A stretch of 64,000 nucleotides of DNA from Melissococcus plutonius ATCC 35311 (GCF_000270185.1 NC_015516.1:1287001-1351000); one strand, 5' to 3'. Positions 1-11,085 are shown, counted from the first letter of the stretch. Numbers and translations: made by a program. The notes: generated by a model from the letters alone, not told the origin.

Positions 1-572
1 TTTTCATGTTGTTTTACATTAAAATTTCCGGCTTCTTCAAATAACAAATAAGTAGATTGTTCCTTTTTCATTGCTGCCATTAGTGTATCGTTTGTCATTT
101 CTGCTTTTTCTTGCTCATTTTCTTGTATCAGTGAAGCTGGTGTATAGGTTGGAACAAAAAAAGGATGTTCATCATACAAAGAATCTTTTTGTTTTATCTT
201 TGATGATGGAAAATTATATTGATTTTTCTGCCTAACATCTTTAAAAAGCGATTTTTTTTGAAAATGTTCTGAAGTTGTAAATGAATTTTTTCCTAAATAG
301 TCAGGCAAATCTGATTTATGTTTTGTTAAATGCTCTTGTTTTTGGTCTTTTTTAGGATGATTACCTCCTATTGGCATAGAAGATGAATTCTTTTTCTTTT
401 CTGCCACATTTTTAGATGAAAGAGGACTTAACCCAAAGGCAGGTCCATCTGTAATTAATGGTTCATCTTGGAAAAGTACATGTTCACTGCTTATTGGTAA
501 TTTTACACCCAGTTCATCGCTATAAGCTGGAAACCTAAAATGCTTTCTCTTCACCTGTGTAGCATTTGACAT
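1..572 (-). CDS. 5' part of an unrecognised gene (cut by window edge)
   Basis: An open frame runs leftward from an ATG at 572 to the window edge, 190 codons without a stop. The start was chosen because AAAGGA lies about 9 nt upstream of this ATG; another in-frame ATG at 581 abuts the same Shine-Dalgarno and is too close. The N-terminal portion is hydrophilic, rich in Lys, Ser, Gln and Pro, with no membrane segment or recognisable domain. It looks like a disordered linker. A long polar N-terminal region of this sort precedes the motor domain in some SftA/FtsK-type DNA translocases, but nothing visible here proves that. The next gene upstream (ypmB) is separated by a terminator, so this is its own transcript. 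Confidence 0.6.
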   Translation of the reverse strand, partial: MSNATQVKRKHFRFPAYSDELGVKLPISSEHVLFQDEPLITDGPAFGLSPLSSKNVAEKKKNSSSMPIGGNHPKKDQKQEHLTKHKSDLPDYLGKNSFTTSEHFQKKSLFKDVRQKNQYNFPSSKIKQKDSLYDEHPFFVPTYTPASLIQENEQEKAEMTNDTLMAAMKKEQSTYLLFEEAGNFNVKQHE

Positions 573-995
573 TTCTTTCATTCCTTTTCACATTCTTTCT
601 GTCATTCTAGCATAGAATAATAAAATGCAAAATAATTTCTATGTTTTTTATGAAAATTTTTGCCTTTTTTTACACAAATTACAAATTATTTCAATTCATT
701 TAAAGCTTTGTTTTAAAACTGTTAACTATGCAATATATGCAAGCATTAGTCATGAATTCACCAACTAATTTTTTGTAAAAATTACTTTTACAAATTTCAT
801 TGAAAATTTAATTTGTGTTTTTCTATTAATTTGGTAAAAATAAAAAAGAGAACAAGGTAATTTCCTTGTTCTTTTTCAACATTTTACCAAATAGATGATG
901 ACTAAAGATAAATAGAATTTAACCAAACATAAAAGTAGTATTGTTGTAAGTTAAGGATGCTTTTTCATTAGCTTAATTGTATTTAACAGCTATTT
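573..995. other. Spacer between ypmB and the leftmost gene
   Basis: 423 nt of AT-rich sequence without a gene. It holds the dinG-ypmB terminator (842-876) and a 9-bp inverted repeat at 772-794 (TTTGTAAAA/TTTTACAAA, 5-nt spacer) that could be an operator or weak hairpin for the leftmost gene. I see nothing else. Confidence 0.5.
842..876 (-). terminator. Terminator of the dinG-ypmB transcript
   Basis: Perfect 8-bp stem GAACAAGG/CCTTGTTC (850-857 with 864-871) with a 6-nt loop, extended by A-T pairs. It is followed on the minus strand by a run of six U. It lies 120 nt beyond the ypmB stop. Confidence 0.8.
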
Positions 996-1514
996 TCATA
1001 TATTATGAATTGTACTAAGATATTTGCCCTCTTTAAAAGAAACAACATAATAGTTTTCTGTCTTATTTTTACTTGTTGTCACAACTTCCCAGGCAGGTTT
1101 TCCTTTGTAAATACCTAGTGAGGCTTTCTTTATGGATTCCTCAGGTGATTGCTGTTGAACAAGTTGTCTTACTGCCTCTTCTGTTAGTCCATCTTTTTGA
1201 TTTAAAACAGTTATTTTTCCACTTTTCTTAGGAATAATAACAGCAATCTCTTTTCCATCTTTTTCTTTTCCAGTTAAGCTGAAATAGACTTTCTTACGAG
1301 AAAATTGATAAAAATGATCGACTTCACTTAAATTTGTATGCTGTCTAGCAATTGCTATTGCTTCTTTTTTCGCTTGCTCAATTGGTTGGTTTGAGCGGGT
1401 AAGTAAAATGATACTAATAACAATTATAGCTAGAAGAATGACAATTAGACCTAAAAGAAAGGTAACCCTTTTCTTCTCTTTTTTTTCTTCTAGTTCTTCC
1501 AATATCTCCATCAT
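996..1514 (-). CDS. ypmB: YpmB-like membrane-anchored protein (DUF5590)
   Basis: About 172 aa: a charged N-terminus (EELEEKKEKKR), one membrane-spanning segment at residues 18-38, then an extracytoplasmic domain with two PepSY-like repeats, the pattern of the YpmB/DUF5590 family. It is probably a single-pass protein facing the cell wall; the molecular function is not established. It lies just downstream of dinG, 76 nt apart, as in Bacillus and Enterococcus, so the two are probably co-transcribed. Two adjacent ATG codons (1514 and 1511) follow a GAAGGG motif at very short spacing; either could be the start. Confidence 0.8.
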   Translation of the reverse strand: MMEILEELEEKKEKKRVTFLLGLIVILLAIIVISIILLTRSNQPIEQAKKEAIAIARQHTNLSEVDHFYQFSRKKVYFSLTGKEKDGKEIAVIIPKKSGKITVLNQKDGLTEEAVRQLVQQQSPEESIKKASLGIYKGKPAWEVVTTSKNKTENYYVVSFKEGKYLSTIHNI

Positions 1515-1590
1515 CCCTTCATTAAATAGCTGATTTTTATTATAACAGATAATCTGTTCTTTAAGATAGTTGTAGTCAAAATATTTCTAT

Positions 1591-4365
1591 TTATCCTAAA
1601 AATTCTTTTAAATCTTGTAAAATATCCTCAAAGGGTAATTCTTTTATTGGTAATTTTTTAGGGAATACTTTTAAAATTTTATTACTATAGTTTGCAGCAA
1701 TCAATCGACGATCTAATACCAATAGCGCACCTCGATCCTCCTTAGAGCGAATTAATCTACCCAACGCTTGCCTAAGTTTTAAAGCAGCTTTAGGCAAGGA
1801 TACTTCATTAAATGGCTGAAGTCCCTTGGCTTCCAAGTAAGTATATTTTGCCTTGATAGAAGGTCTATTCGGATTCTCAAAGGGCAATCTAGTTACAATT
1901 AATAATTGTAATGTATCTCCTGGTAGGTCTATCCCTTCCCAAAAGCTATCTGCACCCAGTAGAACACATTTCTTAGATTGCATGAAACGTCTTAAAATTT
2001 TTTCCCGATTTCCACTAATTCCCTGTGCAAGTATTTCATTTCCTTGTTCTATAAAAATCGGTTGTAACAATTGATAAACGATTGTCAGCAATTCAAGTGA
2101 AGTAAATAAAACTAGGATTGATCGATCTTCTTTATTCAATAATGCATTAATAATTGAAGCGATATACTTGGCAAATTCATTGGTGCTTTGTTCTTTAATT
2201 TGCAAGGCCTCTTGAGGAATATAAAGGCGTACATTTTCTTCATAATCATAGGGATCCGGTAAACGCTTAACAGAAGTTGAAGTAATTGGTAACCCTAATT
2301 GTGAAGATAAATAATTTTTATTTTTGTCAAACATAATTGTTCCACCAGTATAAACGATTCGCTCATAACGCTCATACCAAGATGTGGCCGGTAAATGATC
2401 CGCCTCTAAGTCTTTGACACTTAAGATTCCTTGTCTATCATTAATCGCAGTATAGGTTTTAATCCAACGCGCTTGCCAATGATTTATAAATAGATCGAAG
2501 CATTGATTTATCAAAACTACTTGATCAAATAGTAAAAATAAACGAACAAAATAAAGACGGTCAGATCGCTTAAATTCTTCAATATGTTTATAAATAATTG
2601 TCTGTATTTTTGTTTGTAACTCAAGCATTTCTTTCAAGATAATTTGAACAGTTTGAAGAGCCTTTTCTCCTTCAATAGAAAGATGAGCAAGTAAACTTTG
2701 TGAAATTAATTGTTCCTGTTGTTTTTCATTTTTTGTCTTTGTTAAATCTGCTAATTCACTAAAAAAATCAGAAATCTCTTCAGATAAATCAACAAGTGCA
2801 GTTTGATAAATCTTTAAATAATGTTTAATCGAGATATGTGCTGTCAATATCGTTTGTAATTTTTTAAAAAGTTGTTCTTTATCTCGAAAATGCAGCCATT
2901 GTTTTTTAAAAGACAAACTGTTCAATCGATAACTCGCAACAAATTCATTAATTTCTGGCAAATGTTGAGCTTCATCAATAATTAAATAGGGACTCCTAGG
3001 AAGAAGAGGTTCTTCTCGCATAGATTCCTGAATCAAAAATGCGTGATTAACAATCAACACATTACTTTGCACCATTTTTTTATACAGATAACGTACAAAA
3101 TCTTCATCATAAAGTGGATGTTTTTGGATTAAAAACTGGATGCCACGGTGCTGAACTTCTTGCCAAAATATATAGTTGAAGTTTGTCAGCTGTAGCTCAT
3201 CTAAATCACCAGTTTCAGTTTGAAGTAGCCAAACCAATAACTTCATTTGATACAGCCCATATTGCTTTTGTTTTATTGGATGTGCTAGCGTTTCTTTGAA
3301 ACTTTGTAAATCTAAATAATGACGATGACTTTTAATTATTGTTGCTTGTAAGCAGTAAGGAGAAATTTGGTTAGATATTTTAATATTTTTCTGTAATAGC
3401 TGATTTTGTAATAAGATGGAAGCCGTACTAATTACCAATGGTCTTTCATTTGTGACAAGATAACTAAGTGGAAATAAATAACCAAATGTTTTTCCAATCC
3501 CTGTGGGTGCTTCAATAAATAAATTTTTAGAAGTTTCTTGTTCAGTAAAGTGTCTATAAACTAAATTCATCATTTGTGCTTGCTCAGTTCGATAAGTAAA
3601 TGATAAATCAGCAAATAGTTTTTCTTTTCCCCTTTTTGTTTTTGGATAAGATTGCTTTTTATACAGATCATATTCATAGGTGGGGATCTCCTTTTTACGT
3701 AACGCCAATCCTCCAACGATATGAATCGTTTCATCTAATGCGACTGGGTGTTCCTTCATTTTTTTATAGATTGCTTGAATATACTCTCCAGTTTGTCTAA
3801 CCAATTGTTCACCTAATTGACTTATCTTTTCCATAGTTATTAATGGTAAAGTATACATTTTTTGTTCAATTATCAACAGCAATTCTGCTGTTACCTGGGC
3901 ATCACTATCTGCTTGATGTGGATGATTATGTAAAAGGCCTAAACTACTTGAAAGATCACTCAGGCGAAAACTCCTTTCAGTTGGCAAAAAAATCTGTGCC
4001 AGCTCTACTGTATCAATAGCATCAATAGTTAATGGAGGTAGTCCACATCTAACCAATTCATGAGATAAAAACCGATAATCAAAATGAACATTATGTGCAA
4101 CAAAAATAGTATCTGTTAATAAATTAAAAATCATTATAGCAATATCTTCAAAATAAGGTGCCTTTTGTACTCTTGCATTACTAATACCAGTTAAATGTTG
4201 AATCTGTTTAGGAATGATACGATTTGGATTAACATCTGTACCAATGTGTGAAACGATCTCACCGTTTTCAATCAATACACAGCCAAATTGAATAATACGA
4301 TCAACTGTTGGATCTACTCCTGTTGTTTCTAGATCGACAACAGCATAGATAGGGCCTTTTGCCAT
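1591..4365 (-). CDS. dinG: DinG-family 3'-5' exonuclease / helicase-like protein
   Basis: 924 aa. The N-terminal 170 residues are a DnaQ-like 3'-5' exonuclease (DLETTG near residue 12, HNVHFDYRFL near 92, HQADSDAQ near 152). The rest is a superfamily 2 helicase fold: Walker A EAPTGIGKT (near 287), DEAQ box IIDEAQH, WEGIDLPG, and the LGRLIRS motif near the C-terminus. The Firmicute DinG type has the exonuclease fused on. The region between motifs I and II has almost no cysteines, so the Fe-S cluster of E. coli DinG is absent; known staphylococcal DinG acts mainly as a nuclease. Likely role is repair or degradation of DNA/RNA ends. The ATG at 4365 is preceded by AAAGG. A TATAAT-like -10 lies at 4397-4402. 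Confidence 0.92.
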   Translation of the reverse strand: MAKGPIYAVVDLETTGVDPTVDRIIQFGCVLIENGEIVSHIGTDVNPNRIIPKQIQHLTGISNARVQKAPYFEDIAIMIFNLLTDTIFVAHNVHFDYRFLSHELVRCGLPPLTIDAIDTVELAQIFLPTERSFRLSDLSSSLGLLHNHPHQADSDAQVTAELLLIIEQKMYTLPLITMEKISQLGEQLVRQTGEYIQAIYKKMKEHPVALDETIHIVGGLALRKKEIPTYEYDLYKKQSYPKTKRGKEKLFADLSFTYRTEQAQMMNLVYRHFTEQETSKNLFIEAPTGIGKTFGYLFPLSYLVTNERPLVISTASILLQNQLLQKNIKISNQISPYCLQATIIKSHRHYLDLQSFKETLAHPIKQKQYGLYQMKLLVWLLQTETGDLDELQLTNFNYIFWQEVQHRGIQFLIQKHPLYDEDFVRYLYKKMVQSNVLIVNHAFLIQESMREEPLLPRSPYLIIDEAQHLPEINEFVASYRLNSLSFKKQWLHFRDKEQLFKKLQTILTAHISIKHYLKIYQTALVDLSEEISDFFSELADLTKTKNEKQQEQLISQSLLAHLSIEGEKALQTVQIILKEMLELQTKIQTIIYKHIEEFKRSDRLYFVRLFLLFDQVVLINQCFDLFINHWQARWIKTYTAINDRQGILSVKDLEADHLPATSWYERYERIVYTGGTIMFDKNKNYLSSQLGLPITSTSVKRLPDPYDYEENVRLYIPQEALQIKEQSTNEFAKYIASIINALLNKEDRSILVLFTSLELLTIVYQLLQPIFIEQGNEILAQGISGNREKILRRFMQSKKCVLLGADSFWEGIDLPGDTLQLLIVTRLPFENPNRPSIKAKYTYLEAKGLQPFNEVSLPKAALKLRQALGRLIRSKEDRGALLVLDRRLIAANYSNKILKVFPKKLPIKELPFEDILQDLKEFLG

Positions 4366-5029
4366 TGGCTTTCACGCCTTTCATTTATCTAAAAAAATTA
4401 TACTACAAAAATAATTAATTACACGAATATTTTAGTTAATAAATTAACAACTAGCTGAAAATTTACAAGGATAACACTAGATACCATTCATCTTAATACC
4501 TAGAGAATAGTGAACTACAAAATTTATCTTGATAAATAAGTCATTTTTTAAACAAGCAGTTAGATATCATTAAACCTATTTAATAATTTTTAACTATCTT
4601 TTTTTAAAATTTAATTTATTTTTTAAGTTTATGAATATTAGGTTTAAATTAATTTTACCTGACCAGCTTTTATGCTCTTTAACTAGAATAATTTAAATGG
4701 TTGAAAAATTTTTCTTAGGTAATATCAATATTTTTCATCTATTATTTTTTAATACTCATTCATTAAATAGTGAAAATCGATAAAGATCATTAGCTAGCCA
4801 ATGATCCTTATCGATTATTCCTTTTAAATAGCATATCAAACAAATAGAATTTACAATAGAAAAATAAAGCAAAATAAAAAGGTTTAGTTGTAAACTATTT
4901 TTTCTAATATTGCTTAAAAGTGTTAGCTGATATTCAAAGCATCCACCTTTAAACTGTTACTCATGACTTAGAATATCATTCTAGAATCGTTTTTGAATGT
5001 CTATTTAATCTTTTTTATCCAGGAGTTGT
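4366..5029. other. 664-nt gene-free AT-rich spacer
   Basis: No ORF with a ribosome binding site was seen on either strand. It holds the presumed dinG promoter (TATAAT on the minus strand, 4397-4402) and a hairpin at 4775-4816. The rest is low-complexity AT-rich sequence and may be decayed DNA. Confidence 0.5.
4775..4816. terminator. Hairpin downstream of the permease gene
   Basis: A 17-nt inverted repeat (4775-4791 with 4800-4816) with one mismatch and an 8-nt loop, flanked on the minus side by a short U run. It is probably the terminator of the permease transcript, although it sits about 210 nt after the stop. Confidence 0.55.
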
Positions 5030-6508
5030 TTATTCACTAAGAGAGGAATCTTCCTCAACAGACACATTTTTTTTATTTTTTTCTTTATTATTTCTACGAG
5101 CAATGGCCGGCAAAATCATACCTAATAAAATTAATACAATTGGCGTAAGAATATTAGAGATTAGCTGAAATAGCCAAGCTTGTGGATCCGAATGAAAATC
5201 AATTTTTGGTATCATTCCTAAAAAACAAGCAACAACTGTAAATGAGAAACACCATAAGCCAAAAATAAATCCAAGTATAGGATTTTTAACAAACTTATAC
5301 TCTGAATTAAATTTTTTGTAAGCTTTATTAAGTAGCATATAAGCTAAAAATACCCATAAATAACGCATTGGCATAACGATTGAATTTAAGTTAGTCAACC
5401 ATTTAACCAATTCATTAATATTCTTTATACCGAACAAAGGCAAGATAATAATAATACTCACTAGTGTTCCTGTTAATAAATACCCATTAACCAATGTTCC
5501 TTTTTTACTTTTTTTACGCAGCCATGCAGGAATAAATTCAGGGTCAGCATCTGCTAGTAAAATTTTTAGTGGAGCATCAATAGAAAAAGCTAATGCAGCA
5601 ATTTGGCCCATACCATTTGTTATCGCATAAATAATCATTAATAAATTACCTATGCCATAATAATGCCCTAACAATTGAAAAGCACTATAGGCACCATTAG
5701 CCATTAAATCTTTTGGAATATTGTTACTTGCAAATAGCATCCCCATAGCCAAAGAACCTAGAATTGCTGAACCACCAACCATAATTGCCAAGAAGATCAT
5801 GCCTTTTGGAAATTCTTTTGCTGGATTTTTCATTTTATTAACATATGGAGAAATCTTCTCTGATCCTCCCACTGCAAAGACCAACATAGAAATCGTGGTA
5901 AAATAACTTAAATTAAACGTGGGAATATATGTTTTTATCTGATTCATATGAGGTGTAGCAAAGGTTACAGATTGGTTGATCATAGGTGCACCAATGGCAA
6001 ATAAGATGAATAATAGTGACATAATTAAGGTAGCCGTTCCAGCCAACCCACCAATAATTTTTAATGTCGCAAACCCTCTTGTTGCCAATAATAAAAAAGT
6101 TAAGAAAATAATTAACGAAAGAATAGAAAGTTTTACCATAGAAAAGTTATTAATAATCTCACCATTTCCCTTGATGACCCAACCAAATGCAATTAAAATT
6201 AATTGTGTTTTTTGTGCTAAATAAGGAATATGAACGACCCAATAAGTCCAGGCAGCATAATAAGCTAAACGTTTTGTACTTGTCTGCTGTACCCATGAAC
6301 TTACACCTCCATTGCTATTTTTAAAAGTAGAACCTAATTGACCTACAATGAGTACATAAGGAATAAAGAAAATAATCAATACGATAAACCAAGAGGTAAC
6401 AACAGAGAGGCCTTGTTGTGCATAATTATTTACAACATTTCCTATTGACCAGATCATATTAAAAGCAATCAGTTCAACCGTAAACCAACGTAGCTGACTT
6501 TCTTTCAT
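5030..6508 (-). CDS. APC-superfamily amino acid permease/antiporter
   Basis: 492 aa with about 12 hydrophobic segments and a polar, Lys/Glu-rich tail. The GGVSSW motif after TM2 (near residue 67) and FAVGGSEKISPYV in the middle resemble the glutamate:GABA antiporter/YjeM branch of the APC superfamily, so it probably exchanges or imports an amino acid at the cell membrane. The substrate cannot be read from sequence. It lies 126 nt downstream of polC but has its own -10 (TATAAT on the minus strand, 6549-6554), so it is probably a separate transcript. No decarboxylase gene adjoins it, which weakens a GadC acid-resistance reading. The ATG at 6508 has a GAGGAGTG Shine-Dalgarno. Confidence 0.8.
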   Translation of the reverse strand: MKESQLRWFTVELIAFNMIWSIGNVVNNYAQQGLSVVTSWFIVLIIFFIPYVLIVGQLGSTFKNSNGGVSSWVQQTSTKRLAYYAAWTYWVVHIPYLAQKTQLILIAFGWVIKGNGEIINNFSMVKLSILSLIIFLTFLLLATRGFATLKIIGGLAGTATLIMSLLFILFAIGAPMINQSVTFATPHMNQIKTYIPTFNLSYFTTISMLVFAVGGSEKISPYVNKMKNPAKEFPKGMIFLAIMVGGSAILGSLAMGMLFASNNIPKDLMANGAYSAFQLLGHYYGIGNLLMIIYAITNGMGQIAALAFSIDAPLKILLADADPEFIPAWLRKKSKKGTLVNGYLLTGTLVSIIIILPLFGIKNINELVKWLTNLNSIVMPMRYLWVFLAYMLLNKAYKKFNSEYKFVKNPILGFIFGLWCFSFTVVACFLGMIPKIDFHSDPQAWLFQLISNILTPIVLILLGMILPAIARRNNKEKNKKNVSVEEDSSLSE

Positions 6509-6634
6509 GAAAATATAACACTCCTCAATTGTGATAATTTATTTTTTCATTATAAACAATTTTATCAAATCAAATAGGATAATTCCTTAAAAATATATAA
6601 CACATAAAAAGAATCAATAAAAATATTTCTTCTA

Positions 6635-9600
6635 CTATAACATATCAAATAATGATAATTGATTTTCATCTGGTAAATCTTTTAATACGCCATTATTATT
6701 CATATACTCAATCAATGTTTTGGATACTTTTCCCCTATTTGATAAATCTTCCTTCGACAAAAAAGGTTGCTCTTCTCTTGCCTCAACAATTGATTTCGCT
6801 ACATTTAATCCTAAACTTGGAACAGCACGGAAGGGTGCAATCAATGTATTTCCATCAATGACAAAATTTTCAGCTTCAGAATTGTATAAATCAATCATAG
6901 AAAAAGTAAAGCCGCGCTCCAACATTTCATTAGCAATTTCTAATACAGTTAATAAATTTTTTTCTTTTGTGGAAGCTTCCAATCCTTTATCAGTAATTTC
7001 CTTCATACGTTCTTTGATTGCTGTCTTACCTTTCACCATTGTTACGAGGTCAAAGTCATCCGCACGAACAGAAAAGTAAGCACAATAATAAAGAATAGGA
7101 AAATAAACTTTAAAATAAGCTACCCGTAAAGCCATTAGTACGTAGGCTGCAGCATGAGCTTTTGGAAACATGTATTTTATTTTTGAACAGGAATCAATAT
7201 ACCATTCAGGAACATTATTTTCTTTCATTGCCTTTAAATATGTTTGTCGTAAATCATTAGGAATTTTATTCCATTGGCCTTTACGAACAGTTTCCATAAT
7301 TTTAAAAGCCATACCATCATCTAATCCAGCATGAATTAAGTAAACCATAATATCATCACGACAGCCGATCACCTCTGCTAAGGTCGTTTCACCTTTACGG
7401 ATTAATTCCTCAGCATTTCCAAGCCAAACATCTGTACCATGTGACAATCCAGAAATTTGTAACAATTCAGCAAACGTTGAAGGATGTGTCTCTTCTAACA
7501 TGCCACGTACAAATCTTGTCCCAAATTCAGGAATCCCCAATGTGCCTGTTTTAGAATAGATCTGCTCAGCAGTTACCCCAAGAACTTCAGAACCATCAAA
7601 AATGCGCATGACCTCTGGATCATCCGTTGGAATTGTTTTAGGATCAATTCCTGATAAATCTTGTAACATACGAATAACTGTCGGATCATCATGTCCCAAA
7701 ATATCTAACTTTAAAATATTATCATGAATCGAATGGAAATCAAAATGCGTTGTGCGCCAATCAGAATCTTTATCATCAGCTGGATATTGAATCGGTGTAA
7801 AATCATAAACATCCATATAATCAGGAATGACAATAATTCCTCCTGGATGCTGTCCAGTCGTTCTTTTTACCCCAGTCGCTCCTTTAGCTAAACGATCAAT
7901 TTCTGCTCCTCTAAATTGCAGATCATTATCCCGTTCATACCCTTTTACAAAACCGTAGGCTGTTTTATCAGCAACTGTACCGATTGTTCCAGCCTTATAA
8001 ACGTAATCTTCTCCAAATAAAACTTTTGTATAATTATGTGCTTCGGCTTGATAATCACCTGAAAAATTCAAATCAATATCAGGTACCTTATCGCCATGAA
8101 ATCCCAAAAAAGTCTCAAAAGGAATATCATGTCCATCTTTAAACAGTCGTTCACCACACCTTGGACATTCTTTCTCTGGCATATCAAAACCAGAACCATA
8201 GGTTCCATCTTCAAAAAATTCTGAATATTGACAGTTCAGGCAATAATAATGAGGGGCTAAAGGATTCACTTCTGTTATTCCAGTCATTGTAGCTACCAAG
8301 CTAGAGCCAACTGATCCTCTAGAGCCAACCAAATACCCATCTTCCATACTTTTATGCACCAGTTTTTGTGCGATTAAATAAATCACAGAAAAACCATTGC
8401 CAATAATACTATTTAATTCTTTTTTCAATCTCTTCTCAACGATAGGGGGTAAAGGATCTCCATAAAGTTCTTTTGCTCTTGTGTAACTTAAATTTCGAAT
8501 TTCATCTTCTGAACCTGGAATTTTTGGTGTATATAATTCATCTTTTACCGGAATAATTACATCACAACTATCTGCAATTTTGTTAGAATTTTCAACAATA
8601 ATTTTTTGAGCGACGTCTTTGCCTAAAAATTGAAACTCTGTCAACATTTCATCCGTTGTTCGAAAATAGACTTCTGGTAATTGATGACGGTTTAGTGGAT
8701 TAGCACCTCCCATCGAACTAATTAAGATTTTTCGATAAATAGCATCTTCAGGATTTAAGTAATGAACATCTCCCGTAGCTACTACTGGTTTTCCTAATTT
8801 ATCGCCAATTTTAACCAAATTTGCTATGATTTCTTCTAAATCTTCTTCATTTTTTATGAGTTCTTGTTCAATCAATGGTGCATATACGGGTTTTGGCATG
8901 ACTTCAATATAATCATAAAATTTTGCTCGACGCTCAGCTTCATCAATTCCTTTTTGCATCATTGCCTCAAAGATTTCGCCACTTGAACAAGCCGATCCAA
9001 CAATTAAACCTTCTCTTAATTTATTCAATTGCGAACGAGGAATTCTCGGTACCCGATAAAAATAATGAACATTTGACATTGAAATTAATTTGAAAAGGTT
9101 TTTCAAACCAGCTTGTGTCTTGGCAATAATCACCGCATGAAAAGGTCGTGCTCGTTTATAGGAATCTCCCTCACCAATGTGCATGTTTAATTCATCGTGA
9201 TAATTCATCGAGAATTTTTCTTTGGTTTCTTTCAAAAAAATCCAACATAAATGTCCTGTTGCCTCAGAGTCATAAATTGCTCGATGATGCTGTTCTAATC
9301 CAACACCAAATTTTTTAGCTAATACATTTAAACGATGACTTTTCAAGGTAGGATATAAATAGCGGGCAAGTTCCAAGGTATCAATTACTGGATTTTCAGC
9401 TTCTGGAATCTTATATTTTCGGTAACTTGTGTTTAAAAATCCCATATCAAAAGCAGCGTTGTGAGCAACTAAGATAGTATTCTCTGAAAATTTCTTAAAC
9501 ATATTTAGCACTACTTTTTCAGATTTAGCATCGCTAACCATTTCATTAGTAATACCTGTTAAATGAATCGTTGTTTGGGATAATGGATGACCTGGATTAA

Positions 9601-10987
9601 TAAATTGTTCAAACGTATCAATCACATTTCCTTTGTGCATTTTGACTGCTGATAATTCAATAATCGTATCGTAAACTGCAGATAGTCCGGTTGTTTCAAC
9701 ATCAAATACGACATAAGTAGCATCAAGTAACTCAACGTGTGCTTCATTATATGCGATGGGCACACCATCATCAATAATGTTTGCTTCAACACCATACAAA
9801 ATTTTCACATTTGCTTTTTGTCCAGCGGCATGTGCTTCTGGAAAGGCTTGTGCACAACTATGGTCAGTGATGGCAATTGCTTTATGTCCCCATTTCCCAG
9901 CTTGTACAACCAAATCAGAAATACTATTTGTCGCATCCATGGTGCTCATATTACTATGTAAATGTAATTCAACACGTTTTTCATTCTCTGGTGCATAATC
10001 TTTTCTAGATTCATGGGTGACTTCAATTAAATCTTGTGCGTTCATAACTAGATCACGCATAAATGTATCTTCTTGGATACTTCCTCTAACACGTATCCAG
10101 CTATTATTCTGAATAGCATCAAAAATTTGTTCATCTTTTTCACTATTTGAAAATTTTTTTACAACAAATGAAGAAGTATAATCAGTAATTTTTAAAATCA
10201 AAATTTTTCGTTTTGATCGTAACTCCCGAATTTCTTTATTGAAAATAAATCCTTCAATTGTTACTCGACGTTCCTCTTCAGTGATAGTTTCCATTGCTAA
10301 AATAGGTTCATCATTCGGGATAGCACGACCTAATCGAATAGGTCCTTCTAAAGGGGCAACCTGCTTTTGTTCTTTTTTCTTTTGTTCATGTCTTAATAAT
10401 GACTCTGTTGCCTGTTGTTGAAAAGCTGTTGCTTGTTCTCTCTTTTGTTCTTCAAATTGTGCTAATAACCGCTCTGCTTGCTGTTCATCCATCTCAGGTT
10501 CGATTTTGAAGACAGGAAAACCAAAATTTGTATAATTTTTTTCAATAATAGGTAAGTATTGCTCCTTTAAATAAGGAATAACCGCTTCATTATCAACAGG
10601 AAAAGTAATTCGACTATTCTTAATTTGAGGAAGTTGTGTTTTCAATGTTTTTGCTACAATAGGAGTATTGTAATCTTGATTTAATAAAGCTAATTGCCAA
10701 TAATCGATTAATTGTTGTTCTGTAAATTGTTTTTGGTTAGAAGAAATTTTGACAGAAACCGTGGCAATTGATTGGAAAGCAAGCATTAAATGCTGGATAA
10801 AAGATTGATATAAATGAACAGGTAAAATTTCTTCAAATTCAAAATTAAATTCCCATAATCTGCTATGTTGATGAACAACTACCTTTTCAATTTTTCCTTG
10901 TTGCATGAGCTGATGCCCTTGTTCAGTTTCTTTTAATTGAATTTGTGTAAGTAACTTTGCAAATAGATCTTTTGCTTTTTCTGTCAC
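6635..10987 (-). CDS. polC: DNA polymerase III alpha subunit, Gram-positive PolC type
   Basis: 1450 aa replicative polymerase. Order of domains: N-terminal domain, OB fold (near 240-320), PHP domain split by the exonuclease ([11 protein letters not shown] near 336), 3'-5' proofreading exonuclease (FDVETTGL near 425; [18 protein letters not shown]), zinc motif (CLNC...CPRC), and the polymerase core with the catalytic [10 protein letters not shown]. Start: a longer frame reaches an ATG at 11047, but GTG at 10987 has AGGGAGG at ideal spacing and gives the normal PolC N-terminus, so GTG is preferred. It has its own promoter and an unusual terminator-like hairpin in the leader (see 11007-11040). 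Essential gene, intact. Confidence 0.97.
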   Translation of the reverse strand: MTEKAKDLFAKLLTQIQLKETEQGHQLMQQGKIEKVVVHQHSRLWEFNFEFEEILPVHLYQSFIQHLMLAFQSIATVSVKISSNQKQFTEQQLIDYWQLALLNQDYNTPIVAKTLKTQLPQIKNSRITFPVDNEAVIPYLKEQYLPIIEKNYTNFGFPVFKIEPEMDEQQAERLLAQFEEQKREQATAFQQQATESLLRHEQKKKEQKQVAPLEGPIRLGRAIPNDEPILAMETITEEERRVTIEGFIFNKEIRELRSKRKILILKITDYTSSFVVKKFSNSEKDEQIFDAIQNNSWIRVRGSIQEDTFMRDLVMNAQDLIEVTHESRKDYAPENEKRVELHLHSNMSTMDATNSISDLVVQAGKWGHKAIAITDHSCAQAFPEAHAAGQKANVKILYGVEANIIDDGVPIAYNEAHVELLDATYVVFDVETTGLSAVYDTIIELSAVKMHKGNVIDTFEQFINPGHPLSQTTIHLTGITNEMVSDAKSEKVVLNMFKKFSENTILVAHNAAFDMGFLNTSYRKYKIPEAENPVIDTLELARYLYPTLKSHRLNVLAKKFGVGLEQHHRAIYDSEATGHLCWIFLKETKEKFSMNYHDELNMHIGEGDSYKRARPFHAVIIAKTQAGLKNLFKLISMSNVHYFYRVPRIPRSQLNKLREGLIVGSACSSGEIFEAMMQKGIDEAERRAKFYDYIEVMPKPVYAPLIEQELIKNEEDLEEIIANLVKIGDKLGKPVVATGDVHYLNPEDAIYRKILISSMGGANPLNRHQLPEVYFRTTDEMLTEFQFLGKDVAQKIIVENSNKIADSCDVIIPVKDELYTPKIPGSEDEIRNLSYTRAKELYGDPLPPIVEKRLKKELNSIIGNGFSVIYLIAQKLVHKSMEDGYLVGSRGSVGSSLVATMTGITEVNPLAPHYYCLNCQYSEFFEDGTYGSGFDMPEKECPRCGERLFKDGHDIPFETFLGFHGDKVPDIDLNFSGDYQAEAHNYTKVLFGEDYVYKAGTIGTVADKTAYGFVKGYERDNDLQFRGAEIDRLAKGATGVKRTTGQHPGGIIVIPDYMDVYDFTPIQYPADDKDSDWRTTHFDFHSIHDNILKLDILGHDDPTVIRMLQDLSGIDPKTIPTDDPEVMRIFDGSEVLGVTAEQIYSKTGTLGIPEFGTRFVRGMLEETHPSTFAELLQISGLSHGTDVWLGNAEELIRKGETTLAEVIGCRDDIMVYLIHAGLDDGMAFKIMETVRKGQWNKIPNDLRQTYLKAMKENNVPEWYIDSCSKIKYMFPKAHAAAYVLMALRVAYFKVYFPILYYCAYFSVRADDFDLVTMVKGKTAIKERMKEITDKGLEASTKEKNLLTVLEIANEMLERGFTFSMIDLYNSEAENFVIDGNTLIAPFRAVPSLGLNVAKSIVEAREEQPFLSKEDLSNRGKVSKTLIEYMNNNGVLKDLPDENQLSLFDML

Positions 10988-11006
10988 AAAATGAGCCTCC
11001 CTCAAA

Positions 11007-11040
11007 TAAAAAAACTCAGATACGATTACCATTTCTGAGT
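11007..11040 (-). promoter_or_regulatory. Terminator-like hairpin in the polC leader
   Basis: On the minus strand ACTCAGA (11040-11034) pairs with TCTGAGT (11020-11014) around a 13-nt loop, and the stem runs straight into seven U residues. It lies between the polC promoter (-10 at 11057-11062) and the Shine-Dalgarno of polC. As proS already has its own terminator at 11221-11256, this hairpin can only act on transcripts entering polC: an attenuator-like or mRNA-stabilising element. The stem is short (7 bp), so its strength is uncertain. Confidence 0.5.
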
Positions 11041-11056
11041 GCATCACTTGTAAGTA

Positions 11057-11085
11057 AGTATACTATTTTTTAATGAAAATTACAA
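11057..11085 (-). promoter_or_regulatory. polC promoter
   Basis: On the minus strand TTGTAA (11085-11080) and TATACT (11062-11057) are separated by exactly 17 nt, a good sigma-A-type match. The predicted start is near 11050, giving a leader of about 60 nt that contains the hairpin at 11007-11040. Confidence 0.65.

Noticed and set aside
5030-6508. GadC acid-resistance antiporter
   Set aside because: Family resemblance only; no glutamate decarboxylase gene nearby, so the narrower name is not justified.
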